A stretch of DNA of 64,000 nt. Origin: Triglochin maritima (lineage: Eukaryota > Streptophyta > Magnoliopsida > Alismatales > Juncaginaceae). The notes below the pieces were generated by a model. That model made no database searches, was not told where the DNA came from, and saw nothing but the letters and a program-made list of their open reading frames with translations. Positions 24,267-35,526 of the stretch are shown here, piece after piece. Made by a program: the position numbers and the translations under genes. The DNA lies in contig OY821772.1 of the NCBI GenBank assembly GCA_963682175.1, positions 17,166,743 through 17,230,742 of the forward strand, in the 5' to 3' direction. How positions within the stretch are numbered: position 1 is the first letter of the stretch; the number at the start of each line of letters is the position of its first letter.

Positions 24267-25824
24267 TGATTGATCGTTTTATATTTAACCGCAAGTGCAC
24301 GGCCGTGTTGAAGCGGTGGCAAATACGTGTCGTCCACTGGGAGGTGTGTCGACACTTGGTTTGTGCGAAGGCGAGAGGTAAAGAAAGGGAAGAAAGGTTG
24401 GTTACACTAAACTACACTAAGATGCAATTGGAAATGGAAAAGAAGCAAGAAAACTAAACCCCAAACGGGGTAGAGAAATAATGTGAACATAAAGAAGTGT
24501 GTGTGTATGTTCATTAAGCTCCTCACAACATGTAGTGCATGAAATCATAAAACTACATCCAACTTTGCCTCCACATGAATTAAGATAAGACTACATCATT
24601 AAAACATACAAGACAATAATTGGAATGAAGCTACATGAACTCAAGTATAAAGACTATACCCTACTATGCCTCCACATGAATTAAGATAAGACTACATCAT
24701 TAAAACATACAAGACATTAGCTAAGGTAAAGGCAACAAGAGCACATACACTACAAATTGTGTTTCCAATATTAACTTCATCCATATCCTAACCTTATCAT
24801 TCCCCATAAAATAGGTCCACTAATCAAAGCATAAGCTAAGCTTCATTCAAGAGCATTAGCATATCAAAGATAAGAGTGAAAACCCATTACATGGTTATGG
24901 AAATCATATAAAGGTCAAGGGATAAAGATAACACACACTTAATACACTACATGATTATATCACATATTTCTCCACCCCCCAAATGGGGATGGAACTACTC
25001 ACTACTCATTACACTAACTATATTAGCAAAAGAAAGCATAATACTGAAATGAAAGTTAACTAAGAAAGCAAGAAGTATTAAAGAAGCTTAAAAGGAAAGG
25101 AAAGACTAAACAATCATGCACAAATTAAAAGACAAGATTAAAAGAAACTAGAAGAATTATTTTATTAACAAATGACTCACATTGAAGGTAGCATTCTTCT
25201 CCACCTTGAGTTTTTGCTTCAAGGCTCACTCCTTAGTAGAGAGAATGCCACCAAGCAATGGGTCATTACAATGGAAGGTGAAGAGTTCTTTTTATAAGCA
25301 TGGAAAAAGCTAATCGGGGACAATCCCCCGATGTGGGACTAAACCAATACCAAAAATAGCCTAAACACATAATAATACAAGTCCAGGAGAAAGCTTAGCG
25401 GATCTGGGTCTATATGGACCGCCAATTAGCGGTCCAAGACCGCCAATTGGCGGTCTATAAACTTCAGATCGAGTTGCTTTTGGTTGTGGGCTTTGCTTGA
25501 TGGATTTGTTGGTCTTGGATGCATCTACGTGGTTTGTTGGAGCTCCGACCCGAATTGAATTGCCAAAATACTCCCCATGATGGTGTGGAGTTTCCTGTTT
25601 TGCTCTTAGGTCCTTCGGTCTTACGATCAGGTCCTTCTCTATTGCATCTCAGTCCTTGGGTCGCACAATTAAGTCCTTTTTTCCTGCTTTTGGGTCCTTT
25701 CATGGCTCTTCTCTTCAAACCTATTTATTCCTGAAAACTAAACATAAAACTCGTAACATAGCATTGTTTAGGTGAAAGATAATGGATATAAGATACAAAT
25801 ATAAACATGAAATGAGTCCAATCA
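24267..25824 (-). repeat. G1 5' LTR
   Basis: 1558-bp LTR. The TATA position is altered to TATAAAAA on the minus strand (25279-25286). Twin palindrome at 25416-25456. It abuts the CTGGT duplication at 25825-25829. Confidence 0.92.
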
Positions 25825-25829
25825 CTGGT

Positions 25830-26325
25830 CATCGAAGAGGGAGAGGGGGGAGTGGTATTCCACGCACGTACACGGCGTCGGTGAAGACGTGGCAAATACG
25901 GGTCGAACCTCACGGAGTTGTGAGTGTTGTTATGACTACCATACTCGAGTGAGAAAGGAGAGGCAATTGAGGTGATTATGCTAAACTAACTACACTAAAC
26001 GAGCAATGAATCAACAATTAACCTAAACCACATGGAGTGGAGGTGTGTAGGTATGTGTGTGTGTGAGTGGATCTTGATTACATGAGGCACAAGTGTGTAA
26101 AGTAGGTGAAATCAACTAGACACTAGTATGGAGTCTAATTAACATCAACTATATTTACGTTAATACATGAATAATATAGTTAGACATGAAATTAAGTTGC
26201 ACTTTGGGTTCTCAAGAATGAACTAAGTACCTAGTGTGGACATTAGGACATCAATTAAGCATCCATACAACTCAATACATTCATGCATTCTCTACTAATC
26301 AAACATCCATACATAACAAGTCATT
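25830..26325 (-). mobile_element. LTR fragment, probably family C, R/U5 half
   Basis: GTACACGGCGTCGGTGAAGA at about 25869 and the following AATACGGGTC match the end region of the LTR fragment at 17105-17990. A CACTCGAGTA-like run and TGTGTGTG microsatellite follow. It stops where a G-type leader begins. It could be the missing half of the LTR whose other part is at 57151-57830. Confidence 0.45.
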
Positions 26326-26690
26326 TACCATACAACTGAAAGTAAAGCTAAAACCAAAGACAAACTACATGCCTAAATCAAGTACATGATGCATGACCTA
26401 AACAAGCAACAATGCCTAATTTTTTGCTTTAGATTTTAGGGTCCAAGTTACTTAAAAGAGGATTGATTATTGATCTGGTGGCAAACTACAAGTCAAAACA
26501 TGTCAAATTATGGCAAAACCCATCAAAATCATGGCACCACCGCTGATTAGCGGTCTCTTTCGCTTTGTTTGCCTCCCAACTTCTTGTGGTGCCTTCCCTT
26601 GATCTTTAGAGCTTCCTGAAACAAAGAAAAACTACAAAACACAAATTAAATCACTCGAAATGTCCAAACCAGAGTCTGGACTGGCACCAC
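26326..26690 (-). other. Truncated gypsy-type 5' leader
   Basis: Matches the PBS-proximal leader of G1 (compare about 23825-24242): an ACTGAAAGTAAAGCTAAAA start, CATGATGCATGACCTAAACAAG and CCAGAGTCTGGACTGG near the PBS. One palindrome unit (ACCGCTGATTAGCGGT) remains at 26539-26555. No ORF follows; the element body beyond it is missing. Confidence 0.7.
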
Positions 26691-26706
26691 CCTGGCAACG
26701 GCGCCA
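26691..26706 (-). promoter_or_regulatory. Primer-binding site, tRNA-Asp type
   Basis: Minus-strand TGGCGCCGTTGCCAGG next to the LTR at 26713; one mismatch to the 18-nt site of G1 within the part shown. Confidence 0.8.
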
Positions 26707-26712
26707 AAAACT

Positions 26713-28286
26713 TGTTTAAACGTTTTATTAATTACCACAAGTGCACGACCACGATGAAGCGGTGGCAAGTACGGGTCGATCCACGGGGAGGTGAGTAGTC
26801 TCTTGTTTGTCAGAAATCAAGTGGCGAAAAAGGGAAAAGAGATTTAGTTATGCTAAGCAAAACTACACTAAACTAGTAAGTAAGAAATGCGAAAGAAAGC
26901 AACGAAAGATTGGAAATCAAGAACAGAAACCCCTAAGAGGTGGAGTGTGTGCACATATGAAGTGAAATTAGTGATGAATGATGCATGTAAGAATTTATGT
27001 GTGTGTGTCGTGTGTGCGTTGTCATGCACATGAAGTGTCTAAAGATGTGGCAAAACCTATCAATCCATTCACATAATGTATCGGCAATTACTACTTGATT
27101 ATCATATGATTAGGCTCCACATGAGATGTGTCTAAAGATATGAAAGGACTCATCAAAACCATGAACTCATGTGAAGAACAAAGGTAAGCATGGAGGTGTC
27201 TAAATGTTATGACAAAACCCATCAAAATATAGTTTCTTCAATCAATCAAGCAAGCAAACAGAAATACAAACACATAACTAACATGTAGCATATTCAACAG
27301 GAAATTTCAGTCAATAAACATGAGGAAACTAAGCATGAGAAGTGTCTAAATATTCTGGAAAAATCCCTCAAAATCCCCCAACATGTAGATGATTAAAATA
27401 CCCCAATGAACATACAAACATGCAAGTCTATACAATCAAAAATTCATCAAACATCCAAACTTCGCAACATATATGTACATCATCTCCACCCCCAAAGGGG
27501 ATGGATCTACTCACTACACATTAAGAAATCATTCATATAAAGAAAAGGAGACATTCTAACTAATTTGGACTAAGGTTAAAGAAACATGACTAAGCTAAGC
27601 ATGAAAGAAAAAAGACAACATGAGAACAAACCTATGGAAAATTATTTTATTAAATGACTCACATTACAAGTAGCATTTTTCTCCACTTGAGTTTTGCTTC
27701 AAGGCTTTACTCCAAGTAGAGAGAATGTCACCAAGCCATGAGTGAATACAAACAAGGAGGAAGATTTCTATTTATAGGCATGAAAAAAGGTAACCGGGGA
27801 CAATCCCCCGGTATGTGTCCCCGGTATGGGACTGAACGCATACTATAAATGGACATAAAACAACATAATACACGACCTGACTCAACCATGTCGCATTTGG
27901 ACATCTGATTGGTGGTCTATATGTGTCTGATCGAGTCTAATTTTGGTGGCTCGGTTCTCACTTGATTTCTAGGTGTTCGATGAACCCGATTTGGTTGTTG
28001 ATGGTTGGGCCCGGATTTAATTGCCAAAATACTTCCTTATTAAGGTGTGGAGCTTCTTCATTTGCTCATTGATCCTTTTGGTTTTACATCCGGGTCCTAC
28101 TCTCTTTGATCTCAGTCCATAAGTCTTGCAACTTTGTCATTTTCCTTGCTTTTGAGTTCTTTTTTGAATCTCTTCTTCTCAAACCTGTTTATTCCTGAAA
28201 CTTAAACAGAAACTCGTTACATAGCATTGTTTAGGCTAAAAATTGAGCAAATAAGACACAAATATATGCATGATATGATGTCAATA
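26713..28286 (-). repeat. G2 LTR
   Basis: About 1574-bp LTR in reverse orientation, ending TTTAAACA in LTR sense next to a PBS and bounded on the right by a polypurine tract. TATA (minus-strand TATAAATA near 27772) and CCGGGGACAATCCCCCGG landmarks are present; its palindromes are decayed (GATTGGTGGTCT near 27904). It is more diverged from the G1/G4 LTRs than those are from each other. A PBS plus leader on one side and a polypurine tract on the other mean it sits between two internal regions, as after unequal recombination. Confidence 0.8.
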
Positions 28287-29913
28287 AAATACCCACACAC
28301 CAAACTTTTGCTAGTCCCGAGCAAAACAAAGAAAGAGAAAAATGAAAGAAAGGAAAAAGCATACGTAAAACGGGGAATGCTAACTCACTTTCATAGGAAT
28401 CACGATTGCACTTAGCATGTGCAACAAGCCGTTAAACCTCCTTGTCGCCAAGGAGGAGGAGTGCTGTCTCCTGAGGTTTTTCAGTGGATGTACCCACAAA
28501 ATCCGAACATTGATGCATTAATCAACCTAGAAACACAACTCGATGGACTCGTTTTCGTCGATCATTGGACACGGTAATTCTGCGGGCTGACTCTATATAT
28601 GTAATCAGTCCACACACCTAGCCTAATAAATCATTCGTGAAAGTTAATTAAGGACTTAAGTGAAAGATATGGGTAACCTTAACTTCTTAAAGTGATACAT
28701 TGTGTAAAGTCCATTAAGGTTCTTATTTGACTTTCTCTTTTTTTCTTTTCTTCATTCATCATTTTATCGTTTTGAGAATTACATTGGTTGGTGTTTGATT
28801 CTCCCAGGGTCGGGCTTCGTGTATCATTGCCTATTAGGACTTACACTGTCACGTACACCATCCCCCAAATCTCCACATAGGGCTATCCCTACCACCCATA
28901 TAACAGGAGTTCTGTCGGTGCATCCCAAGTCAGATGACTCGAAAGCACCAGGCACTAAGTCCCCACGGACCTAATTTCCCGAGTGATAGGAGTCGTGCAA
29001 GAAGAGAGAACACCACTTATTTATTTATATACATGGGAATCAAAACCCCTACACTTACAGTTTCACAACAAGATTTTAAGGGTCCTTGACTACGACAAAC
29101 TTCCTCATACTAACAGACATGAATTATTTGACTCAATACTTTCAGGGTGGACTTATTTAGTTGTTTGAGTACTTAGAACCTATGATTACTTGCCCCCCGA
29201 GGGAAGACCAATGTGCATCCTTACGACTCGATAAGACCTAAAGCCGGTATACTGGATATCCGAATGCATCATGTTCAAGACAATTTTGGGAGCTTTCTTT
29301 TACTTTGCCTCTCAATGGTTTTGCGCATGCTAAACACACGCAAAACCCACAAAACATTTTCTTTCGCAAACACATGAAGATTTTGAATGAAATGTGAAAA
29401 TTTTAAAGCACCAGGTAAGCAAAAGAAGACAAGTCACCCAAGGATCATGGCAGGCAAATATATCAATATTAAATGCAACACACTATCATGACCCTAACAA
29501 CACAAACAAAAGAAAACAAAATGAAAATGACTCGACTCCACATATAAACGAACGTAAAGCACCCCCCCCCCCACATTTACTTCATGCGTTGTCCTTAATG
29601 AATGTGAGTATGAAACTACATGGATTTATGCATGAAAAAGAAAAGATCTCACCAACGTGAAGCACAAGGAAAGTTTCATGGTCATGTTGATGGACATAAC
29701 CCCGAATGCCCAAAAACCTGTGAGATACTTAAGAAGGGAGACAAATACGTGAAACAAAATGGAGCCGAAACACAAGGGTTGGGGCCCACAACAATCATTG
29801 CTCACTGGTGGAGTCTTTTATTGCTCTTTTTTTCTTTTTTTTCCTTTTTGTTTGTTTTTTTCTTTCTTTTCTAAACAAGATATATACATCAACAAAGATA
29901 TTGTCATAATCAT
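28287..29913 (-). other. G2 polypurine tract and 3' internal non-coding region
   Basis: Minus-strand TTGGTGTGTGGGTATTTT at the LTR edge serves as the polypurine tract, and a second G-rich tract lies at about 29561-29575. The region is collinear with 20013-21635 and 53301-54926. No open domain. Confidence 0.7.
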
Positions 29914-32827
29914 CTAGTTAAGGAACATCAATTGAGAACATCGAGTCATGCGGACCGGAGATTTGCCAATATGGGCACACTTCACTCGTACTCTGAGGTA
30001 CATGAGGGGTGAAAGGTCAACGCTGAAAGGCTCGAACCCCTCATGATATTGGTTGGGTGTAGGCAACATGAATGAGTGGAGTTGTGTTGCCTCACTAGGG
30101 TTTAGTTTCTCATCGAACAAAACTCTCTAACCAGTAGGCGGGTGCATCGGAATGAGTTCCTCAGGCTCATTCGAAGGATGTGGCACAGCACTTTCACTAA
30201 GATTGGGGCTTCTCCCCAAGTCATCCAACAAGGACCAGCCAAGCTCCCTTATATTATCAAGCATAAGCTCGATCGCAGGTGGGTCCTTGTTGGAGTCATG
30301 ATAAAGCACAAAAGGCTCAATGGTCGTGGGACATGGGGTCGAGACACCTTCTGGTATGAGCATATGCTGAGGTGTGTCCCCCTCACTAATAGTCTCAACT
30401 GAATCATCTAACAAACACTCCCTTTATACATTCATGTTTGATTCCAGCTCACTCTGTTGCATTGCAAAGACAGACAATGAGTTTTTGCTGGGCCCACAAA
30501 CATTCTCAACGGGTTGCATGGGTGTCATGTGTGTTTGTTGATTTTGCGGTGCTTTCACTAATTGGCGGATGAGATTGAGATTTAAAGGTTGGTCCAAGGG
30601 CTCATGTTGCCTACCAGAGTTGAACACATGAAACTCGGCACTCATATTACCGAATGAGAGCTTCATGACACCATTTATACAATTAATTAAGGCTTTAGAG
30701 GTTGCCAGAAATTGTTTATCCAAAATCAAAGGTATTTGAAAGTGGGTGTTCGCAACAGGGTTGGTATCGAGGACGACAAAATCTACTAGAAATATAAAAT
30801 CTCCAACTTTGATGAGCATGTCCTCAATAATCCCTTTTGAGACACGAATGGATCTATCCGCCAATCGGAGGGTGATCTTAGTTGGTTTCAGTTCTCCCAA
30901 GTTCAATTGTAAATAGAAAATTGGAGGAGGTTGACCGCTGATCCTAAATCAAGCAATACGTTACTCATGCTAGTGTCCCATATCGTACACTGAATAGTAG
31001 GACACACAGGGTCCTTGTACTTTGTGTAAGTGGGATTGGACAAAAGTGAGCTTACATTTGCAACTAAGAATGGTTTCTTAGGAACATTAGTCTTCCTCTT
31101 GGTTGTGCAGAGATATTCCAACACTTTGGCATATTGAGGTATTTGTTGGATGACATCCAACAAGGGGATGTTAACTTTCACTTGCCTAAAGACCTCTAAT
31201 ATCTTATCCATTGTGTCACTCCACTTTTTGGTTAACCTACTAGAATATGGAGCTTTTGGCAGGTAGGTTTTCTATGGCGCCTGAGATGGAGGTGTTGGTG
31301 TATTACCCTCATCCTCAGCCTCTTCTTCACCATCATTCCAACTAAGGGGTTGCACAGATTGTGGTGGTAGTGGGAAGGAAATGTGATTGTCAACCTGTTT
31401 TCCATTCCTTAAGGTTACAATGGCATTGACATAGTGAACAGGTTCCTCCACATGGTTCACTTGCCGCCCCCGAGGTACCAAACTCTCATTTTGCATGTGT
31501 TGTTGCTGGAACATGTGGGGGTTAGCCTCAGGCTCGCTTGGAATAGTCCCTCTCTCTCATGTACATACTGAGTCAATTCGCCCATCTGAAACTCTAGAGA
31601 TTTGATGGTCTGCTGATTTGAAGTAAGAACTTAACTTGTGGATGACAAAGTTTTTTTATTGAGTTCTCGAGTCCACAAGTCAAGGTCTCAAGCGAATTGA
31701 ATCGGGTTTCCATATTATTGGAATTTGGGCAACCCGATTGATTGGTGATTTGAGCTTGGTGTGGCTGATAAGATTGTGCATGCATAGGAGGTTGGTGTGG
31801 TTGGTTAGGTGTTCGAGAGAAGTTTGAAGGACCACCCGGGGCATTGTTTTGGTTCCATTAAAAGTTAGGGTGGTTCCTCCATCCAGGGTTATATGATGAT
31901 GAGTATGGGTCATTCTTGGATCTATCATAGATGGCATTGACATATTCCATCTCAGGAGGAATGGACGCACACTCGCCTCCTATATGACCTATCCTACCAC
32001 ATAGATGACAGGGAGTTGGACCAAATGCAAACACATGTGACACACCTTGCTTGTTTTGGAGCTCAATCAAATCCATACGGCGCATTAAGGCTGCCATCCG
32101 TGCCTCGGTGGCCGTAGTGGTATCGACAGGAAATGCAGCACCCAATCTAGTCGAGTTTGCGTTTGCGATTCTCGCTCCTACGGTAGATGATGGTGATGGT
32201 TCCCTCACACTCTCCAACTGCATGGTCTTCTCAGCAAGGTCTTCTAGGAAAGCTCATGCCTCCTTTCATCCTTTCCTAAGAACTCTCCTTGACACATGGA
32301 CTCAAGGACCGTTCGGGACGAGATGTGAAGACCCTCGTAGACAATCTGACAAAGGCTCTACAACTCGATGCCATGGTGAGGGCATGAAAATAGTAGCTCT
32401 TTGAACCTCTCTAAGTATGCATGAAATGATTTGGTCTCATGTTGATAAAACGAATTGATTTCGTTCCTCAGTTTTTTAGTCCAATGATTTGGAAGGTACT
32501 TCTTGAGGAATGCAAATTGAAATTCATCACAAGTCCTAAAGGCATTTGCCTCGTTGTTGTACAACCACTTCTTGGCATCATCCTGTAGTACAAAGGGGAC
32601 TAGCCTAAGATGGATGGAGTATGTGCTAACAGCTTAAACATAGAACAAACCTCCTCAAATTCCCTGAGAAAGATATAAGGGTCACCCTTCCCAGTGAAGT
32701 GAGGGAGCATGGAGATAAATTGAGGCTTAACCTCAAAGTGGTTCCCATTTTGCCTCGGGCAATACGATGCACTAAGGTAGAGCAGTACGACTCGGATAAC
32801 ATCGATCGCGGAGGGAAACGGGAACAA
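29914..32827 (-). pseudogene. G2 gag-protease, multiply broken
   Basis: Reading the minus strand: a capsid-type Gag segment (FTGKGDPYIFLREFEEVC near 32700, FLKKYLPNHWTKKLRNEI near 32480), a zinc knuckle (CHLCGRIGHIGGEC near 32010), a Q-rich linker, TLRNGKQVDNH near 31400, and an aspartic protease region with LLDLGSAVNLLQFS near 30930. Frame changes separate the Gag pieces, and a stop at about 30903 splits the protease just after its active-site motif. The C-terminal tail is present to 29914. It is the same type as G3 35527-38513 and lies opposite it in strand. The leader upstream of gag is shortened and the sequence stops at the G3 LTR (32904). Confidence 0.85.
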
Positions 32828-32903
32828 GAACAGGTGGAACAGGTTTGGATAACTCTCCTACTATCGACAGAGTCGGCGACACCGATCAGGTCATGACGGT
32901 CGC

Positions 32904-34315
32904 TGATTGACATCATTTCATGCTCATATTTGTATCTTATATCCATTATCTTTCACCTAAGCAATGCTATGTTACGAGTTTTATGTTTAGTTTTCAGGAA
33001 TAAATAGGTTTGAAGAGATGAAGCATAAAAGGACCCAAAAGCTGGGAAAAAGGACTGAATTGTGAGATCTAGGGACCAAGATGCAAGGAAGAAGGACCTG
33101 ATTGCAAGACAGAAGGACCTAAGAGCAAAACAGAATACTCCACACCATCATGAGGAGTATTTTACCAATTGGATTCGGGTCGGAGCTCCAACAAACGGAG
33201 TAGATGCATCAAAGACCACCAAAAGCACAAAGAAAAGCCCAGAATAAAACTCGACTGGATCCGGACATTTTGGACCGCCAATTGGCGGTCTGGAACCGCC
33301 AATTGGCGGTCTGGATTAGTCCAGAGCCGCCAAGATTTCTCCTGGACTTGTATTAATGTTCGTTTAGGCTATTTTTGGTGTTTGTTTAGTCCCACATCGG
33401 GGGATTGTCCCGGATTAGCTTTTTCCATGGCTATAAATAGAACTCTTCACCTCCTATTGTAAGCACTCCATATTTTACGTGGCTATTCTTCCTACTAGAA
33501 GTGAGGCCTTGAAGCACACACTAAAGTAGGAGGATGCTACTTTTAATGTGAGTCATTTTATCAATAAAGTTTTATGTTTCTTTCATTGTTTGTTTTATGC
33601 TTCTTTTATTGTTGTGCATGTTTTAGTTTAATCGTCTTTTAATTCTAGCTTAGTTTTAATATGCTTTCTTTCCATAGTTTAATAATTAGTGTAATGTTTA
33701 GTGAGTAGTTCCATCCCCTTTGGGGGGTGGAGTAGATGTACATACATGCATTAGAGAATGGGATGAATGCTTTAATTTCAATGTGTTGATTAAACATGAA
33801 TGTATGCTTGCTTGTTTAGGATAGAATTTACAACTTGATGAGTTTTGCCAAAATGATTAGACACCTCTCATGCTTGTTTAGGTTCTGAAATAAACACCTT
33901 GCATATGTAAATGTTAATCAACTAAGTTGGTGAATAGATTGATAGGTTTTGCCATAACATTTAGACACTTCCTATGCTTGATAAACACCACCTTCATGTG
34001 CTTAAAGAATGTATTCTACACCCACCTCTTTGATTGTGTGCACTCACTCCACCCCTTAGGGGTTTTCCATTCCTGAAATTCCAGCATTCTTGTTTTGTTC
34101 TTAGCTTAGTTCTTATTTCATCGTTTGTTTGCTTCTTTCACATTTCATACTTCTTAGCGTAGTGTAGCGTAGGTTAGCATAATCAATCTTTCTCTTCCCT
34201 ATTTTGCCACTTGATTTTGTACAAGCAAGAGGCTACTCACCTCCCTGAGGACGACCCGTACTTGCCACCGCTTCATCGCGGCCGTGCACTTGCGGTTTAA
34301 TTAAAACGTTCAACA
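32904..34315 (+). repeat. G3 5' LTR (LTRa)
   Basis: 1412-bp plus-strand LTR from TGATTGACATC to TTCAACA. TATAAATA at 33432-33439. Twin palindrome at 33271-33312 with two perfect ACCGCCAATTGGCGGT units. Its 3' end resembles the G2 LTR (TTTAATTAAAACGTTCAACA) more than G1/G4, so it belongs with the gag-protease subfamily. It interrupts the G2 leader. Confidence 0.88.
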
Positions 34316-34321
34316 AGTTTT

Positions 34322-34339
34322 TGGCACCGTTGCCGGGGA
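34322..34339 (+). promoter_or_regulatory. G3 primer-binding site, tRNA-Asp type
   Basis: TGGCACCGTTGCCGGGGA, one mismatch (A for G at position 5) from the perfect G1 site. Confidence 0.85.
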
Positions 34340-35526
34340 GGTGCCAGTCCAGACTCTTGTTTGGACGATTCGAGTGGATTTAATTTTTGTCTTGTAGTTT
34401 TCTTTCTTTCAGGAGACTCACATTGAGAAGGGGAAGCATCTGGTGAAGTTTGGAGGCGGTTTGAGAGAAGAAGACCGCCAATCAGCGGTCTACAACCGCC
34501 AACTGGCGGTCTGGTTGTTTCATTTCACCTCGAAATTTCTTTGGAGTATTTCTTTATATGATATAGTGGTCTGGGACTTAATTTGGCTTGTTTTGACTTA
34601 TAGTTTGTTCCCAAATCAATAATCAAACCTCCCTTAAGCAACTTGGACCCTAAAACTCAAAGCAAAAGATTAGGCATTCTTTTTGTTTAGGTCATGCATC
34701 ATGTATGTGACTTAGGCATTTAGATTGTCTTTTATCTTAGCTTTATTTTCTGTTGCTGAGAGCTGGCATGAGATACGCACCTTCTACTCTTATTCATGCA
34801 TTTCGTATGAACATGCATTAGTTAGTAGGAAGTGCATTGAAACAAGTGTGAGTTGAGCGTTGTTTGGAGAGTTGATTGCTAGATTAAGGACTCCAAAACG
34901 CTACTAAGGAGGGGCTGTCCCATAAAAGATAAGGTGGGGGATTTCATCACCCTTTCCTTCGCCCCAAAAACCACACTAATCAAGAGCCTAATTTTAAAAT
35001 CAAGTAGACATTGGCCTTAAGGAATTCAGACGCATTAGGAGAGTGATCCGGTCCCGACCGTCATGACCTGATCGGCGTTGCCCACTTTGTCGATAGTAGG
35101 AGAGACGAGATCCCCGGATCTTGGCTCACTTGCTGGGCTTTGTGGTCGTCGTTGTAGGGAGGTGAGGCGTGTTGAGGCCGTGTGACCTCGCAGTTAGGCG
35201 TCGTCTAGCTGTAAGGACCTATAGCGACCTTAGGATTGCTTGAGCCTTGTTTGCTTGTGTGCTTCTACCTGTACCCATCCGCCGTAGCATAAGGACTTCT
35301 TCCCTTCTCTCCTGAGTCATTCTTTCTCTCCTGTGTTCCCCCGTCTTCTCCTCTACGCACATTCTTTGTTAAAAAAAAAGTTTTGTTTTGTGTGTGTGCA
35401 CCTTTGTGCATGCTTTCGTGGACACGAGACGAGAGTGGTCGTTTGACGAGGAGCGTTGTCAATCCGGCTTCGGTCATCGATTTCTCGACACCTCCCTCCT
35501 CTCGTGTCGCACGTAGTCCGGGTTCA
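34340..35526 (+). other. G3 5' leader
   Basis: About 1.2 kb between PBS and gag. Twin palindrome at 34472-34512 (ACCGCCAATCAGCGGT, then ACCGCCAACTGGCGGT). Landmarks are shared with the G1 and G4 leaders. No long ORF belongs to the element before gag, although the gag frame stays open upstream to about 35383. Confidence 0.75.

Larger units (their letters stand above)
18440..25824 (-). mobile_element. G1: complete non-autonomous Ty3/gypsy-type element with a short Gag-derived ORF
   Basis: The 7385-bp element has two LTRs of about 1556 bp (18440-19994 and 24267-25824), an 18-nt tRNA-Asp-type PBS, a polypurine tract and a perfect CTGGT duplication outside. LTR ends are TGATTG...CAATCA. The internal region carries only one long ORF (21636-23129, minus) and no protease, reverse transcriptase, RNase H or integrase. 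The two LTRs differ at scattered positions by eye (roughly 1-2%). It must have moved using proteins of another element. It is the best-preserved member of the short-Gag subfamily also represented by G4. Confidence 0.92.
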
